64,000 bases of DNA from an uncultured Aquimarina sp. (GCA_947498765.1 CANMLG010000049.1:26283-90282), one strand, 5' to 3'. Counted from the stretch's first letter, positions 45,640-55,468 are shown. The notes: generated by a model not told the origin, from the letters alone. Program-made: numbers and translations.

Positions 45640-47184
45640 ATGAAGTTTAAAGGAATTTTACTCGTTGTACTAATGAGTATACTGGGTGTTGTTGCATGTA
45701 AACAAGAGAAGAAAAAAGTTTTGATTAATGATACTATAGCAAAACCTCTTTACCAAGCAAATTGGAATTCAATAAAAGAACACTATAAGGACCCTACTTG
45801 GTTTAACGAAAAAAAATTCGGTATTTTTATCCATTGGGGAGCCTATTCGGTACCTTCTTATGGCTCTGAATGGTATCCTCGTCATATGTATATGGATACG
45901 GCAAACTTTTCTGCTCAATTAAACCCAGGGAAGTTAGGCCCTACCAAAGAATTTTTACACCACAAAAAAACATTTGGAGATCAAAAAGAATTTGGATACA
46001 AAGATTTCATCCCTATGTTTAAGGCCGAAAAATTTAATGCCGATGAATGGATTGATTTATTTAAAGCCGCTGGTGCAAAGTATGTAGTTCCAGTAGCAGA
46101 TCATCATGATGGTTTTGCCATGTATGCTTCAAAAACCACTCGCTGGAATTCCAAAAACATGGGACCAAAACGCGATGTTTTAGGCGAACTTTTTAACGCT
46201 GGACGCCGTAAAGGTTTAATTATGGGAGCCTCATCACACTATGCATTTAACTGGTCATTTTACAATAAAAAAGATCATTTTGACACTACCGATCCTCAAT
46301 ATGCTGATTTATATTCAAAAAAAGGAAAAGATTTAAGCGAGCCCGTTTCGGAAGAATTCAAGAAAAAATGGTGGTTACGTACTCTGGACTTAATTGACAA
46401 TTACCAACCTGATATTTTATGGTTCGACTTTATGCTTGACCGCCCTGCATTTAAAGAGTACCGTCCCAAAATAGCCGCTTATTATTACAACAAAGGTATT
46501 GAATGGGGCAAAGAGGTCGTATTACAAGATAAAAACTTTGATCACGAAGCTTTTCCTGAAGGTACGGTAATTTACGATTTAGAAAGAGGTAAACTTCCAG
46601 GTATTCGAAAATTACCTTGGCAAACAGATACATCTATTGGTAAAAATTCATGGTGCCACGTATCTAATTGGGAATCAAAAGACACCAATCAATTAATTGA
46701 TGATTTAGTTGATATCGTTTCAAAAAACGGAAATTTATTATTAAATGTTGGCCCCAAAGCCGATGGAACCATTCCCAATGATCAAAAGAAGATTCTTTTG
46801 GAAATGGGAGATTGGTTAAAAGTTAATGGCGAGGCTATCTATGGCACTAAATATTGGAAAACCTTTGGTGAAGGTCCAACTGAAGTAAAAAAAGGACATC
46901 ATTCCGAAGGCAAAAACAAAGCTTTTTCAGGGCAAGATATTCGCTTTACTCAAAAAGGAGATAAATTATATGCTATAATGATGGCTTGGCCTAAGGATGG
47001 CAAAGTAAACATTACATCTTTAGGAAAAGAGAGTCAATATTCAAAAGGAATAACTATTAAAAATGTACGTTTATTGGGGAGCGATGCTAAAGTGGAATTT
47101 AAGCAAAATCCAGCAGGATTAGTGGTAACTAAGCTTGGCAAAAAATCGGGAGATTTTGCTCATGTACTAGAAATTACTAAGTAA
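45640..47184 (+). CDS. GH29 alpha-L-fucosidase-family lipoprotein
   Basis: The ATG at 45640 gives a lipoprotein signal (FKGILLVVLMSILGVVAC); another ATG 9 bases earlier is possible. The GH29 catalytic domain shows FGIFIHWGAYSVPSYGSEWY, YVVPVADHHDGFAMYAS and the nucleophile Asp in DILWFDFMLDRP. A C-terminal beta domain follows (about 400-514). GH29 enzymes remove alpha-L-fucose, and some remove alpha-L-galactose. The downstream genes favour L-galactose here. It is exported and lipid-anchored, so it acts in the periplasm or at the surface. Confidence 0.9.
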   Translation: MKFKGILLVVLMSILGVVACKQEKKKVLINDTIAKPLYQANWNSIKEHYKDPTWFNEKKFGIFIHWGAYSVPSYGSEWYPRHMYMDTANFSAQLNPGKLGPTKEFLHHKKTFGDQKEFGYKDFIPMFKAEKFNADEWIDLFKAAGAKYVVPVADHHDGFAMYASKTTRWNSKNMGPKRDVLGELFNAGRRKGLIMGASSHYAFNWSFYNKKDHFDTTDPQYADLYSKKGKDLSEPVSEEFKKKWWLRTLDLIDNYQPDILWFDFMLDRPAFKEYRPKIAAYYYNKGIEWGKEVVLQDKNFDHEAFPEGTVIYDLERGKLPGIRKLPWQTDTSIGKNSWCHVSNWESKDTNQLIDDLVDIVSKNGNLLLNVGPKADGTIPNDQKKILLEMGDWLKVNGEAIYGTKYWKTFGEGPTEVKKGHHSEGKNKAFSGQDIRFTQKGDKLYAIMMAWPKDGKVNITSLGKESQYSKGITIKNVRLLGSDAKVEFKQNPAGLVVTKLGKKSGDFAHVLEITK

Positions 47185-47241
47185 TTTTATTGCACATTAT
47201 TTAGTTGTGTTTCTATTTTAATAGTTTAGTGTAGAAGAAAA

Positions 47242-47265
47242 TTATGTTGAGTTTTTGTACACAAA
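47242..47265. promoter_or_regulatory. Second copy of the candidate operator
   Basis: The sequence ttatgttgagtttttg followed by tacacaaa repeats the block at 45410, with the palindrome tttgtacacaaa. It lies just before a terminator hairpin, so its role may be different from a promoter operator. Confidence 0.35.
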
Positions 47266-47266
47266 G

Positions 47267-47295
47267 AAACGTACTCCTTTAAGGAGTGCGTTTTT
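47267..47295 (+). terminator. Terminator after the GH29 gene
   Basis: The stem aaacgtactcc / ggagtgcgttt with loop tttaa is followed by T residues. It separates the GH29 gene from the catabolic genes, so these have their own promoter. Confidence 0.75.
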
Positions 47296-47349
47296 CTAAT
47301 TTTAAAACCTGTCAGAATCAAATACCTATTCAAAAAAACAAATAGTTAA

Positions 47350-48357
47350 ATGAAATATATAGTTTGTGAGCAACCGGGTGAATTTTTATTAAAAGAAAAG
47401 GAAGTCCCTGTACGCAAAAAAGGCGAAGCCTTATTAAAAGTTAAAAAAGTAGGTATTTGCGGCACCGACTTACACGCCTATTCTGGCAATCAAGCATTTT
47501 TTACTTACCCCAGAATTTTAGGACACGAGTTGGCCTCTGAAATTGTTGAAATTGATAAAAATAAAGCAGGGCTAAAAGCTGGAGACAAGGTAGTAATTAT
47601 GCCTTATATAAGTTGCGGAACATGTATTGCTTGCCGTAATGGAAAAACAAATTGTTGTACAAACATAAGTGTATTAGGAGTACATTCTGATGGAGGTATG
47701 CAAGAATATATCACGGTTAGACAAGATTTATTACTACCTGCTAACAACTTAACTTATGACCAAATGGCTATTGTTGAGCCTTTAGCTATTGGAGCACATG
47801 CTATCCGAAGAGCCGCGGTAACCCAAGGGGAATTTGTGGTAATAGTAGGTTGTGGCCCCATCGGTATTGGGATGATTAAACTAGCCCAAATAGCAGGAGC
47901 CAAAGTAATTGCACTTGATGTTAACAATGATAGATTAGCTTATGCAAAAAATGAAATTGGTGCCGATTATATAATTAATGTTTCTGATAATCCGCAAGAT
48001 AAAATTGCCAAAATTACCAATAATGATATGGCTACAGCTGTTTTTGACGCCACAGGGTTTAAAGGAGCATTAGAAGTCGGAACAGATTATATGGCTCATG
48101 GCGGCAGGTATGTTTTAGTCGGTTTATCTAAAGGAGAATTAGTGTTTACACATCCTAAAATTCATGCCAAAGAAACTACCTTAATGTGTAGCCGTAATGC
48201 CACTAAAGAAGATTTTGAACATGTAATTAATGTATTAAATCAATTTCCAACCGATTCATTTATTACCCATAATGTTCCTTTTACGGAAATGATTGCTAAT
48301 TTTGATAGTTGGACAAAACCAGAAACTGGTGTAATTAAAGCTACTGTAGATTTTTAA
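47350..48357 (+). CDS. Zinc-dependent alcohol dehydrogenase, probable L-galactonate 5-dehydrogenase
   Basis: The 335-residue MDR protein has catalytic zinc ligands in ICGTDLHAYSG and GHELASEIVE, structural zinc cysteines in CGTCIACRNGKTNCC, and the NAD motif IVGCGPIGIGM. In this locus the best role is oxidation of L-galactonate to D-tagaturonate, as LgoD does in E. coli, since UxaB and UxaA follow. The alternative is a 2-keto-3-deoxy-L-fuconate dehydrogenase in L-fucose breakdown. The family is certain; the substrate is inferred. Confidence 0.85.
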   Translation: MKYIVCEQPGEFLLKEKEVPVRKKGEALLKVKKVGICGTDLHAYSGNQAFFTYPRILGHELASEIVEIDKNKAGLKAGDKVVIMPYISCGTCIACRNGKTNCCTNISVLGVHSDGGMQEYITVRQDLLLPANNLTYDQMAIVEPLAIGAHAIRRAAVTQGEFVVIVGCGPIGIGMIKLAQIAGAKVIALDVNNDRLAYAKNEIGADYIINVSDNPQDKIAKITNNDMATAVFDATGFKGALEVGTDYMAHGGRYVLVGLSKGELVFTHPKIHAKETTLMCSRNATKEDFEHVINVLNQFPTDSFITHNVPFTEMIANFDSWTKPETGVIKATVDF

Positions 48358-48472
48358 ATCAAATTAATTTTCGGAAATTTGCCAAGGTTTTTTAAAACAT
48401 ATTTGATCAGTAAGAAATATCAAGTAAAAAAGAGTGTTACTTGAAATTATTCTTAGCAAAGCCAACTTTTTT

Positions 48473-49498
48473 ATGATGCATAAAGTAATAACATTCGGTG
48501 AAATATTAGGTAGATTTTCACCTCCAAACAACCTTCGTTTTAGTCAGGCAACCTCATTTGAGGTAATTTATGGAGGTGGCGAATTTAACGTAGCAGCTTC
48601 ATTAGCTAATTATGGTGCTAATGCAGAATTTGTAACAGCCATTCCTATTAACGCCATTGGTGATTGTGCCATGAATACTATTCGAAGTTTTGGTGTTGGT
48701 CATAAACATATTTTACGCCAAGGAAAGCGTTTAGGACTTTATTTTCTTGAAAACGGAGCTTCAGGTCGAAATAGTGCAGTGGTTTATGATCGTGATGACT
48801 CAGCGGTTTCTCAAATAAAGAAAGGAGACATTAATTGGGATGTAGTTTTAGATGGCGCTACATGGTTTCACTGGAGTGGAATTACACCAGCATTATCTGA
48901 AAATGCAGCCGAAGTATGTTTAGAAGGTATAAAAGCCGCAAAAGATAAAGGCTTAACAATTTCTACAGACCTAAATTACAGAAAAAAACTTTGGAACTAT
49001 GGTAAATCTCCTAAAGAGGTAATGCCCGAGTTATTGAGCTACAGTAATGTTATTTTAGGTGATGTAGATACCGCATTGTTTATGCTAGGTGAAGAAAAAA
49101 TAGATCCAGATTACACCGTAGATGTTGATGCCAAAAAAAGCTTTGCCAAAATACATAAAATGCTTCCTAATTTGGAAACTATGGCAATGACTTACCGAAA
49201 TTCATTAAATGCATCGCATCAAATAATTGGAGGTTTGCTTTACAATAAGGGAGAAATGTACAGAGCACGTCTAAATGAAATTACTCCCGTAGTGGATCGG
49301 GTAGGTACTGGTGATGCTTTTATGGGCGGATTGATATATGGTTTAATTGAATATACTGACAATTTAGAAAAAGCAATTGCTTTTGCCACTGGCGCATGTG
49401 TAATTAAACACACCATTTTTGGTGATGTTAATCGAGCATCAAAGGAAGAAGTATTAAACTTTATTGCCAGTGATGGCTCAGCAAAAGTAGATCGATAA
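48473..49498 (+). CDS. kdgK: 2-keto-3-deoxygluconate kinase (PfkB family)
   Basis: The ATG at 48473 opens MMHKVITFGEILGRFSPP and gives 341 residues. PfkB signatures are YGGGEFNVAASLANYG near the start and DRVGTGDAFMGGLIYGL with the catalytic Asp near the end. It phosphorylates KDG at C6 to KDPG. It is followed by the aldolase that splits KDPG. Because a C6 hydroxyl is needed, its presence argues for L-galactose or uronate rather than L-fucose as the locus substrate. Confidence 0.9.
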   Translation: MMHKVITFGEILGRFSPPNNLRFSQATSFEVIYGGGEFNVAASLANYGANAEFVTAIPINAIGDCAMNTIRSFGVGHKHILRQGKRLGLYFLENGASGRNSAVVYDRDDSAVSQIKKGDINWDVVLDGATWFHWSGITPALSENAAEVCLEGIKAAKDKGLTISTDLNYRKKLWNYGKSPKEVMPELLSYSNVILGDVDTALFMLGEEKIDPDYTVDVDAKKSFAKIHKMLPNLETMAMTYRNSLNASHQIIGGLLYNKGEMYRARLNEITPVVDRVGTGDAFMGGLIYGLIEYTDNLEKAIAFATGACVIKHTIFGDVNRASKEEVLNFIASDGSAKVDR

Positions 49499-49590
49499 AT
49501 AACTCTTAATTTCCCAAAAAGGGATTTTTAATATACTAACTAATATAGTTTTGGCTAACAACTGGCAACCAACAACTAAAAATTAAAAAA

Positions 49591-50259
49591 ATGGCACAAT
49601 TTTCAAGAATAGAAGTAGCTCAGGTAATGAAAGAAACAGGAATGGTTCCTTTATTTTACCATCCAGATATTGAATTAGGAAAAAAAGTATTAAAAGCTTG
49701 TTACGATGGTGGTGCTCGCTTATTAGAATTTACAGCACGTGGTGATTTTGCTCACGAAGTTTTTGCTGCATTAACCAAATATGCTATTGCCGAATTACCC
49801 GGAATGATCATGGGAGTAGGCTCAGTTACCGATGCTGCGGCTGCCTCATTGTACATGTCACTAGGAGCAAACTTTATTGTAACTCCCGTATTACGCGAGG
49901 ATATTGCCATGGTATGTAACCGACGTAAAGTAGCTTGGAATCCAGGTTGCGGAACCTTAACTGAAATTGCAAGAGCAGAAGAATTAGGTTGCGAAATCGT
50001 AAAACTATTCCCAGGAAATTTATACGGCCCTAAGTTTGTAAAAGGTATTGTTGGACCTCAGCCATGGACTTCAATTATGCCTACCGGCGGTGTAACTACT
50101 GAAGAATCAAATTTACAAGAATGGTTTGATGCAGGTGTAACTTGTGTTGGAATGGGATCTCAATTAATTAGCAAAAAAATATTAGCTGATCGTGATTTCA
50201 AAGGCCTAGAAAAAACAGTTGCTCAAGCTATTGCGACAATTAAAAAAGTAAGAGGATAA
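49591..50259 (+). CDS. eda: KDPG/KHG aldolase
   Basis: The 222-residue class I aldolase has the Schiff-base Lys in GCEIVKLFPGNLYGPKFVKG, the Glu in LLEFTARGDFA and the phosphate-binding IMPTGGVTTEESN and GMGSQLI segments. It splits 2-keto-3-deoxy-6-phosphogluconate into pyruvate and glyceraldehyde 3-phosphate. It follows kdgK by about 90 bases, the normal pair. Confidence 0.93.
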   Translation: MAQFSRIEVAQVMKETGMVPLFYHPDIELGKKVLKACYDGGARLLEFTARGDFAHEVFAALTKYAIAELPGMIMGVGSVTDAAAASLYMSLGANFIVTPVLREDIAMVCNRRKVAWNPGCGTLTEIARAEELGCEIVKLFPGNLYGPKFVKGIVGPQPWTSIMPTGGVTTEESNLQEWFDAGVTCVGMGSQLISKKILADRDFKGLEKTVAQAIATIKKVRG

Positions 50260-50289
50260 TTTAATTTTTTGCCATATACTTTTAACAAG

Positions 50290-50299
50290 TTACCGGTAA
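50290..50299. promoter_or_regulatory. Palindrome upstream of uxaA
   Basis: ttaccggtaa is a perfect 10-base palindrome between eda and uxaA. A hairpin with a T-run at about 50312-50367 (accctt ... aagggt) follows it. It could be a LacI-type operator, but no second identical copy was seen. Confidence 0.3.
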
Positions 50300-50311
50300 A
50301 TTAATATAAAC

Positions 50312-50367
50312 ATGCACCCTTTTGGTTATCCTGAACAATAAATAAGGATATTCAGAAGGGTTTTTTA
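50312..50367 (+). terminator. Hairpin with T-run between eda and uxaA
   Basis: Outer arms accctt / aagggt and inner arms atcct / aggat fold into a long hairpin followed by six T residues. It may end part of the kdgK-eda transcripts or act as an attenuator before uxaA. Confidence 0.6.
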
Positions 50368-50408
50368 TTGCAAATAAGATAAATACCTAATCAATAAAGG
50401 CTAAAAAA

Positions 50409-52061
50409 ATGTCAAAACAGTACGCACAAATAGACCCAAAAGACAATATTATTGTTGCTATTCATTCGCTACCCAAAAACACCTTTATTGATATTGCAGG
50501 TAATACATTTACATTAAAACATGATATACAACAAAAACACAAATTTGCCTTGTATGATTTTGCAATAAACGATCAAATTTTCATGTATGGAGTCCTTGTT
50601 GGAAAAGCAATAGAACCAATTAAACAAGGCGAAGCTATTACTACTAAAAACATAAAACACGCTTCGGCAGTATATAATGCTGATCAAAAAAAACAGCACT
50701 GGTCAACACCAGATACTTCTAAATTTAAAGGGCGTACTTTTAATGGCTTTTACCGAAAGGATGGCAGCGTAGGCACACGCAACTATTGGTTAGTGATTCC
50801 GTTAACTTTTTGTGAAAACAGAAATGTAGATGTACTTGAAGGCGCACTGTTAGATGTATTGGGCTATGAAACAAAAAAGGATTTTGCGGTAAACACCGCT
50901 GCTCTAATTGAAAAATATAAAGCTGGCGCTTCCGCGGAAGCGATACTGGCAACAGATATTATTAGCACAAAGGAAGAAATTTCTAAAAACAGATTATTTC
51001 CAAATGTGGATGGGGTTAAATTTTTAAAGCACGACGGTGGTTGTGGTGGTATTCGTCAAGATGCCGAAACCTTGTGTAATCTATTAGCCGGTTATATTAC
51101 CAACTCCAATGTAGCTGGAGCAACCGTATTTAGCCTAGGCTGTCAAAACGCACAGATTGACATGCTACAAAAAGCCATAACGGATCGTGATCCAAATTGT
51201 CAAAAACCAATACATTATTTAGAACAACAACAAAGTAAAAGTGAACGCCACCTAATAGAAGAGGCGGTAAAACATACTTTTATTAGTTTGACCGAAGCCA
51301 ATAAAATTGAAAGACAACCCGCTCCTTTGAGTAAATTAATCCTAGGCTTAGAGTGTGGTGGCTCAGATGGTTTTTCTGGTATTTCGGCAAACCCTGCCCT
51401 AGGCTATGCCTCCGATTTATTAACCGCTTTAGGGGGATCACCCGTATTATCAGAATTCCCAGAATTAAATGGAGTAGAACAAGAAATTATTAATCGTTGC
51501 GAAACGAGTGATGACGCCACTAAGTTTGCATCCATAATGAAAACCTATTCGCAACGTGCTGTAGAGGCTGGATCTGGTTTTGAAAACAATCCATCACCAG
51601 GAAATATAAAGGACGGATTAATTACCGATGCTATGAAGTCTGCAGGGGCTGCTAAAAAAGGAGGAACATCGCCCGTAGTTTCTGTATTAGATTATACTGA
51701 AAAAATTGAAAAACCAGGGCTGAATTTATTGTGTACGCCTGGGAATGATGTCGAAAGTACCACAGGCTTAGCGGGAAGTGGTTGTAATATGATTGTTTTT
51801 ACCACAGGTTTAGGAACTCCAACCGGAAATCCCATCACACCAGTGCTAAAAATGTCTAGTAACACTGCTTTATTTGAGCGTATGAATGATATTATTGATA
51901 TAAATGCTGGAACCGTTATTAGTGGCGAAGATACTATTCAAACTATGGGCGAAAAAGTATTGGAACACATTATACAAGTAGCTAGTGGCGAAACGCAAGC
52001 CAAAGCCGATATAAAAGGACAAAACGATTTTATTCCTTGGAAACGAGGCGTATCACTATAG
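50409..52061 (+). CDS. uxaA: Altronate dehydratase (UxaA family)
   Basis: The 550-residue protein has the N-terminal SAF domain (about 1-95) and the large UxaA dehydratase domain with GFYRKDGSVGTRNYWLVIPL, HDGGCGGIRQD, LGLECGGSDGFSGISANPAL and LAGSGCNMIVFTTG. The conserved cysteines and histidines point to an iron-dependent dehydratase. It converts D-altronate to KDG. Length is normal for the fused form. In E. coli the same enzyme works right after UxaB, encoded next here. Confidence 0.9.
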   Translation: MSKQYAQIDPKDNIIVAIHSLPKNTFIDIAGNTFTLKHDIQQKHKFALYDFAINDQIFMYGVLVGKAIEPIKQGEAITTKNIKHASAVYNADQKKQHWSTPDTSKFKGRTFNGFYRKDGSVGTRNYWLVIPLTFCENRNVDVLEGALLDVLGYETKKDFAVNTAALIEKYKAGASAEAILATDIISTKEEISKNRLFPNVDGVKFLKHDGGCGGIRQDAETLCNLLAGYITNSNVAGATVFSLGCQNAQIDMLQKAITDRDPNCQKPIHYLEQQQSKSERHLIEEAVKHTFISLTEANKIERQPAPLSKLILGLECGGSDGFSGISANPALGYASDLLTALGGSPVLSEFPELNGVEQEIINRCETSDDATKFASIMKTYSQRAVEAGSGFENNPSPGNIKDGLITDAMKSAGAAKKGGTSPVVSVLDYTEKIEKPGLNLLCTPGNDVESTTGLAGSGCNMIVFTTGLGTPTGNPITPVLKMSSNTALFERMNDIIDINAGTVISGEDTIQTMGEKVLEHIIQVASGETQAKADIKGQNDFIPWKRGVSL

Positions 52062-52120
52062 ATTAGTTACGGGTTGTCAGTTTTTTTGAGAGAGATTCTT
52101 TTTTTTGAAGAATTCAAAAA

Positions 52121-52155
52121 AACAACCAACAACCAACAACCAACAACCAACAACC
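52121..52155 (+). repeat. Five tandem copies of a 7-base unit before uxaB
   Basis: The unit aacaacc is repeated five times without change and ends 3 bases before the uxaB start. A change in copy number would shift spacing between upstream signals and the start codon, so phase-variable expression is possible. It is also close to a common simple sequence in this DNA (for example near 49560). Confidence 0.7.
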
Positions 52156-52158
52156 AAT

Positions 52159-53610
52159 ATGAAAACAGTAAATAGAACCACAACCAACAAACCGATACAA
52201 TACCCAGAGCGTATACTTCAATTTGGAGGCGGAAATTTTTTAAGAGCTTTTTGCGATTGGATGATTGACGTACTAAATAAACAAACTGATTTTGGAGGTA
52301 GTATTGTTGTCGTTAAGCCTACAAAACGTGGAGATTACTCAGAACTAAGAGAACAAGAAGGTCTGTTTCATGTAGCTTTGGATGGAGTTCGAAATGGAAC
52401 ATTGGTATCGGAGGTAACTTTAGTTGAATCTATAAGTAGCGTTATTCAACCTTATTTGGAGTGGGAAGCTTTTCTGGCAACAGCCGAACTACCCGAAATG
52501 CGTTATATAATTTCAAACACTACCGAAGCTGGTATTAAATTTTCGGAACAAGATCAAATTACCGATACGCCTCCGCATGAGTTTCCTGCAAAATTGACGT
52601 TGTGGCTACACCATAGATTTACACATTTTAATGGAGCAGCTAATAAAGGATGTGTATTGCTACCCTGTGAATTAATTGAAGATAATGGAGATGCCTTAAG
52701 AAAAACTATTTTGGCCTACGCAACTAAATGGAACTTAAGCTATGATTTTCAAGATTGGATTACCGAACACAACCATTTTTGCAGCACGCTAGTAGATCGA
52801 ATTGTTTCGGGCTATCCCAAAGACCGTGCTAACGAAATTGAAGAAAAAACAGGCTTTAATGACCCATTATTAGTTGCTGGAGAGGAATATCATAGTTGGA
52901 TCATAAAGGCACCTAGCTTTATTCAAAAAGAATTGCCTTTTTCTAAAACAAACTTAAATGTACAGTTTGTTGATGCGCTTTCTTCTTACAGAGAAATGAA
53001 AGTGCGCGTTTTAAATGGAGCGCATACTTCATTAGTACCCGTGGCCTACTTATCTGGCTTACGAACGGTTAAAGAAAGTATGGACAATGAATTAGTTAAA
53101 AATCATATTTTAGAATTACTTTCTACAGAAGTGAAACCTACATTAGTTGATTTTTCGGAACAAGAAATTGATACGTTTATAAATGCTGTTGTAGATCGTT
53201 TTAAAAACCCCACATTAAAGCATTTTTTAATTGACATTGCCCTAAATAGCACCTCAAAATTTAAAACGCGTTTATTACCTGCTTTTACAGAATATAGTCA
53301 ATTGAACGGCCATTTCCCTAAACGAATAGCTTTTTCATTAGCATGCTTAATTCGCTTTTACAAAGGGGAATTTGAAGGACAAACTATTGCGTTAAATGAT
53401 GATAAAACCATACTTGATTTTTTTAAAGAGCAATGGAATAAAGTAGATTCAGAAACACAAACACTTGCAGATTTAGTAAAAAATGTATTGTCTAATGAAA
53501 CTATTTTAGGCGAAGATTTAACACATCATAATGGTTTAATTTCTTTTATTGAAAAAGCATTAACAACTATTGAAAATAAAGGCGTTGCTAGGTTTTTTAA
53601 AACTATTTAA
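52159..53610 (+). CDS. uxaB: Tagaturonate reductase (mannitol dehydrogenase family)
   Basis: The ATG at 52159 gives MKTVNRTTTNKPIQYPERIL and 483 residues; a TTG start at 52105 would translate through the 7-base repeat and is less likely. Family motifs are ILQFGGGNFLRAFCDWMID, ISNTTEAGIKF, STLVDRIVSGYP and the catalytic Lys region YREMKVRVLNGAHTSL. It reduces D-tagaturonate to D-altronate with NADH. No uxaC isomerase is present, so tagaturonate must come from another source. Confidence 0.92.
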   Translation: MKTVNRTTTNKPIQYPERILQFGGGNFLRAFCDWMIDVLNKQTDFGGSIVVVKPTKRGDYSELREQEGLFHVALDGVRNGTLVSEVTLVESISSVIQPYLEWEAFLATAELPEMRYIISNTTEAGIKFSEQDQITDTPPHEFPAKLTLWLHHRFTHFNGAANKGCVLLPCELIEDNGDALRKTILAYATKWNLSYDFQDWITEHNHFCSTLVDRIVSGYPKDRANEIEEKTGFNDPLLVAGEEYHSWIIKAPSFIQKELPFSKTNLNVQFVDALSSYREMKVRVLNGAHTSLVPVAYLSGLRTVKESMDNELVKNHILELLSTEVKPTLVDFSEQEIDTFINAVVDRFKNPTLKHFLIDIALNSTSKFKTRLLPAFTEYSQLNGHFPKRIAFSLACLIRFYKGEFEGQTIALNDDKTILDFFKEQWNKVDSETQTLADLVKNVLSNETILGEDLTHHNGLISFIEKALTTIENKGVARFFKTI

Positions 53611-53716
53611 GCACTTTCTTAACTATATGAGGTAGCAAAATAAACATAAGAAGCAGAAGGCTAATACTAGATAACTGACATTTGTTACTTATAATTTTTT
53701 GTTTTTAGCTTAACTT

Positions 53717-54544
53717 ATGAAAATAGATTCTCATCAACATTTTTGGCATTATTGCGAAGTAAAGCACAGCTGGATTAATGATCAGATGTCTGCTATTAAA
53801 AAAAATTTTTTGCCCGAAGATTTACATCAAGAATTACAGGATAAAGGCATTGATGGTTGTGTAGCTGTTCAAGCAGACCAGCATGAATCTGAAACCAATT
53901 TTTTGATTGAGCAATCCCAAAAACATGATTTTATAAAAGGGGTTGTTGGTTGGGTTGATTTAAGAGCCAAAAAAGTAGAACGCCGCTTGGAGCATTATGC
54001 CCAAGAAAAGATTATAAAAGGCTTTCGCCATGTAGTACAAGATGAGCCACATGTAGACTTTATGATGTGGTCCAATTTTCAAAACGGAATTAGCCAATTA
54101 GAAAAGTTTGGTTTTACCTATGATATTCTAATTTATCCATCGCAACTACATGCTGCCTTATATACAGTACAAAAACATCCTAATCAAAAATTTGTTATTG
54201 ATCATATAGCCAAACCCAATATTAAAGAAGGACAAATTGAGGATTGGAAAAAAGGAATGAAAGAACTTGCCGCATGTGAAAATGTGAGTTGTAAGCTTTC
54301 GGGTATGGTTACCGAAGCCGATTGGAAAGGCTGGAAACAAGAAGATTTTACACCTTATTTAGATAATGTAATGGATTTATTTGGTATAGACAGAGTAATG
54401 TACGGGTCCGATTGGCCAGTATCTTTAATTGAATGGACTTACGGAGATGTTAAAGGAATTATTGATACGTATACCGAAAATTTTTCGGCCTCAGAAAAAG
54501 AAAAAATTTATGGTAAAAATGCAATCGAATTTTATTCATTGTAG
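53717..54544 (+). CDS. Amidohydrolase-2 family sugar lactonase
   Basis: The 275-residue protein begins MKIDSHQHFWHY, the metal-binding HxHFW motif of L-fuconolactonase-type amidohydrolases, with later His in VIDHIAKPNI and Asp in VMYGSDWPVSL. These enzymes open L-fucono- or L-galactono-lactones. It follows uxaB and precedes the SDR gene that would make the lactone. The substrate is inferred from the locus. Confidence 0.87.
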   Translation: MKIDSHQHFWHYCEVKHSWINDQMSAIKKNFLPEDLHQELQDKGIDGCVAVQADQHESETNFLIEQSQKHDFIKGVVGWVDLRAKKVERRLEHYAQEKIIKGFRHVVQDEPHVDFMMWSNFQNGISQLEKFGFTYDILIYPSQLHAALYTVQKHPNQKFVIDHIAKPNIKEGQIEDWKKGMKELAACENVSCKLSGMVTEADWKGWKQEDFTPYLDNVMDLFGIDRVMYGSDWPVSLIEWTYGDVKGIIDTYTENFSASEKEKIYGKNAIEFYSL

Positions 54545-54625
54545 TAAATTGAACCAAGGAAATTTATTTTAGTACTAATATAGGTTATAGGCTAATCACC
54601 AAAAAACCTAAAGCTTATAGCTTAC

Positions 54626-55417
54626 ATGGATTTAAACTTAAAAAATAAAATAGTAGTTGTTACTGGAGCAGCAGGACTTAAAGGGAGTATTGGCGAAACT
54701 ATTGTGCAAGCACTAGCAAACGAAGGTGCTATACCTGTAATTGTTTGTAGAAATGATCGTGGTTTTGGCTATGAAAAAGAGTTAAAAGCCAAAGGAATTG
54801 ATGCTTTATTTGTAAAAACCGACCTTTCAGACCACAATCAAATAAAAGTAGCTGCTGAAATTATTGAAAAAAAATACGGACATATTGATGCTTTAATCAA
54901 TAATGTAGGCGTTAATGACGGCGCTGGTTTGGATGCTTCGGTAGATGATTTTATGTATTCCTTAAAGTTAAATATGGTTAGCTTTTTTGCTATGGCTAAA
55001 TATTGCTTACCCATGCTTAAAAAAACGAAAGGAAATATTTTAAACATTGGATCTAAAGTAGCCCTTACAGGTCAAGGAGGCACTTCGGGCTATGCGGCTT
55101 CAAAAGGTGGTGTATTAGGCTTAACTCGTGAATGGGCTGTTGATTTGATAAAATTTGGAATACGATCTAACGCTATTATTATAGCAGAAAGTTGGACTCC
55201 AGCCTATGAGACTTGGATAAAAACTCTGGAGAATGGTGATGAGAAATTACAGTCTATAGTAAAAAAGATTCCTTTAGACAATCGTATGACTACCCCGCAA
55301 GAAATAGCAGATCAGTGTTTGTTCACTATTTCAGAAAAATCATCACATACCACAGGTCAATTTATTACTGTGGATGGCGGGTATGTTCATTTAGATCGTT
55401 CATTACTTACTGAGTAA
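54626..55417 (+). CDS. SDR-family sugar dehydrogenase, probable L-fucose/L-galactose dehydrogenase
   Basis: The 263-residue protein has the Rossmann start VVVTGAAGLKGSIGETI, the LINNVGVNDG strand motif and the catalytic Ser and Tyr-Lys (NIGSKVALTG, SGYAASKGGV). It probably oxidises the C1 hydroxyl of the free sugar to the lactone used by the neighbour. The 2-keto-3-deoxy-acid dehydrogenase role is an alternative. NAD or NADP preference is not clear from sequence. Confidence 0.82.
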   Translation: MDLNLKNKIVVVTGAAGLKGSIGETIVQALANEGAIPVIVCRNDRGFGYEKELKAKGIDALFVKTDLSDHNQIKVAAEIIEKKYGHIDALINNVGVNDGAGLDASVDDFMYSLKLNMVSFFAMAKYCLPMLKKTKGNILNIGSKVALTGQGGTSGYAASKGGVLGLTREWAVDLIKFGIRSNAIIIAESWTPAYETWIKTLENGDEKLQSIVKKIPLDNRMTTPQEIADQCLFTISEKSSHTTGQFITVDGGYVHLDRSLLTE

Positions 55418-55468
55418 AATTTTAAAATCCTTAGTCTTGTATTGAGCAGGATTTTTTAGAATAAACTA

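Noticed and set aside
52121..52155. Short tandem repeat as a CRISPR array
   Set aside because: Units are 7 bases with no spacers. It is a simple repeat.
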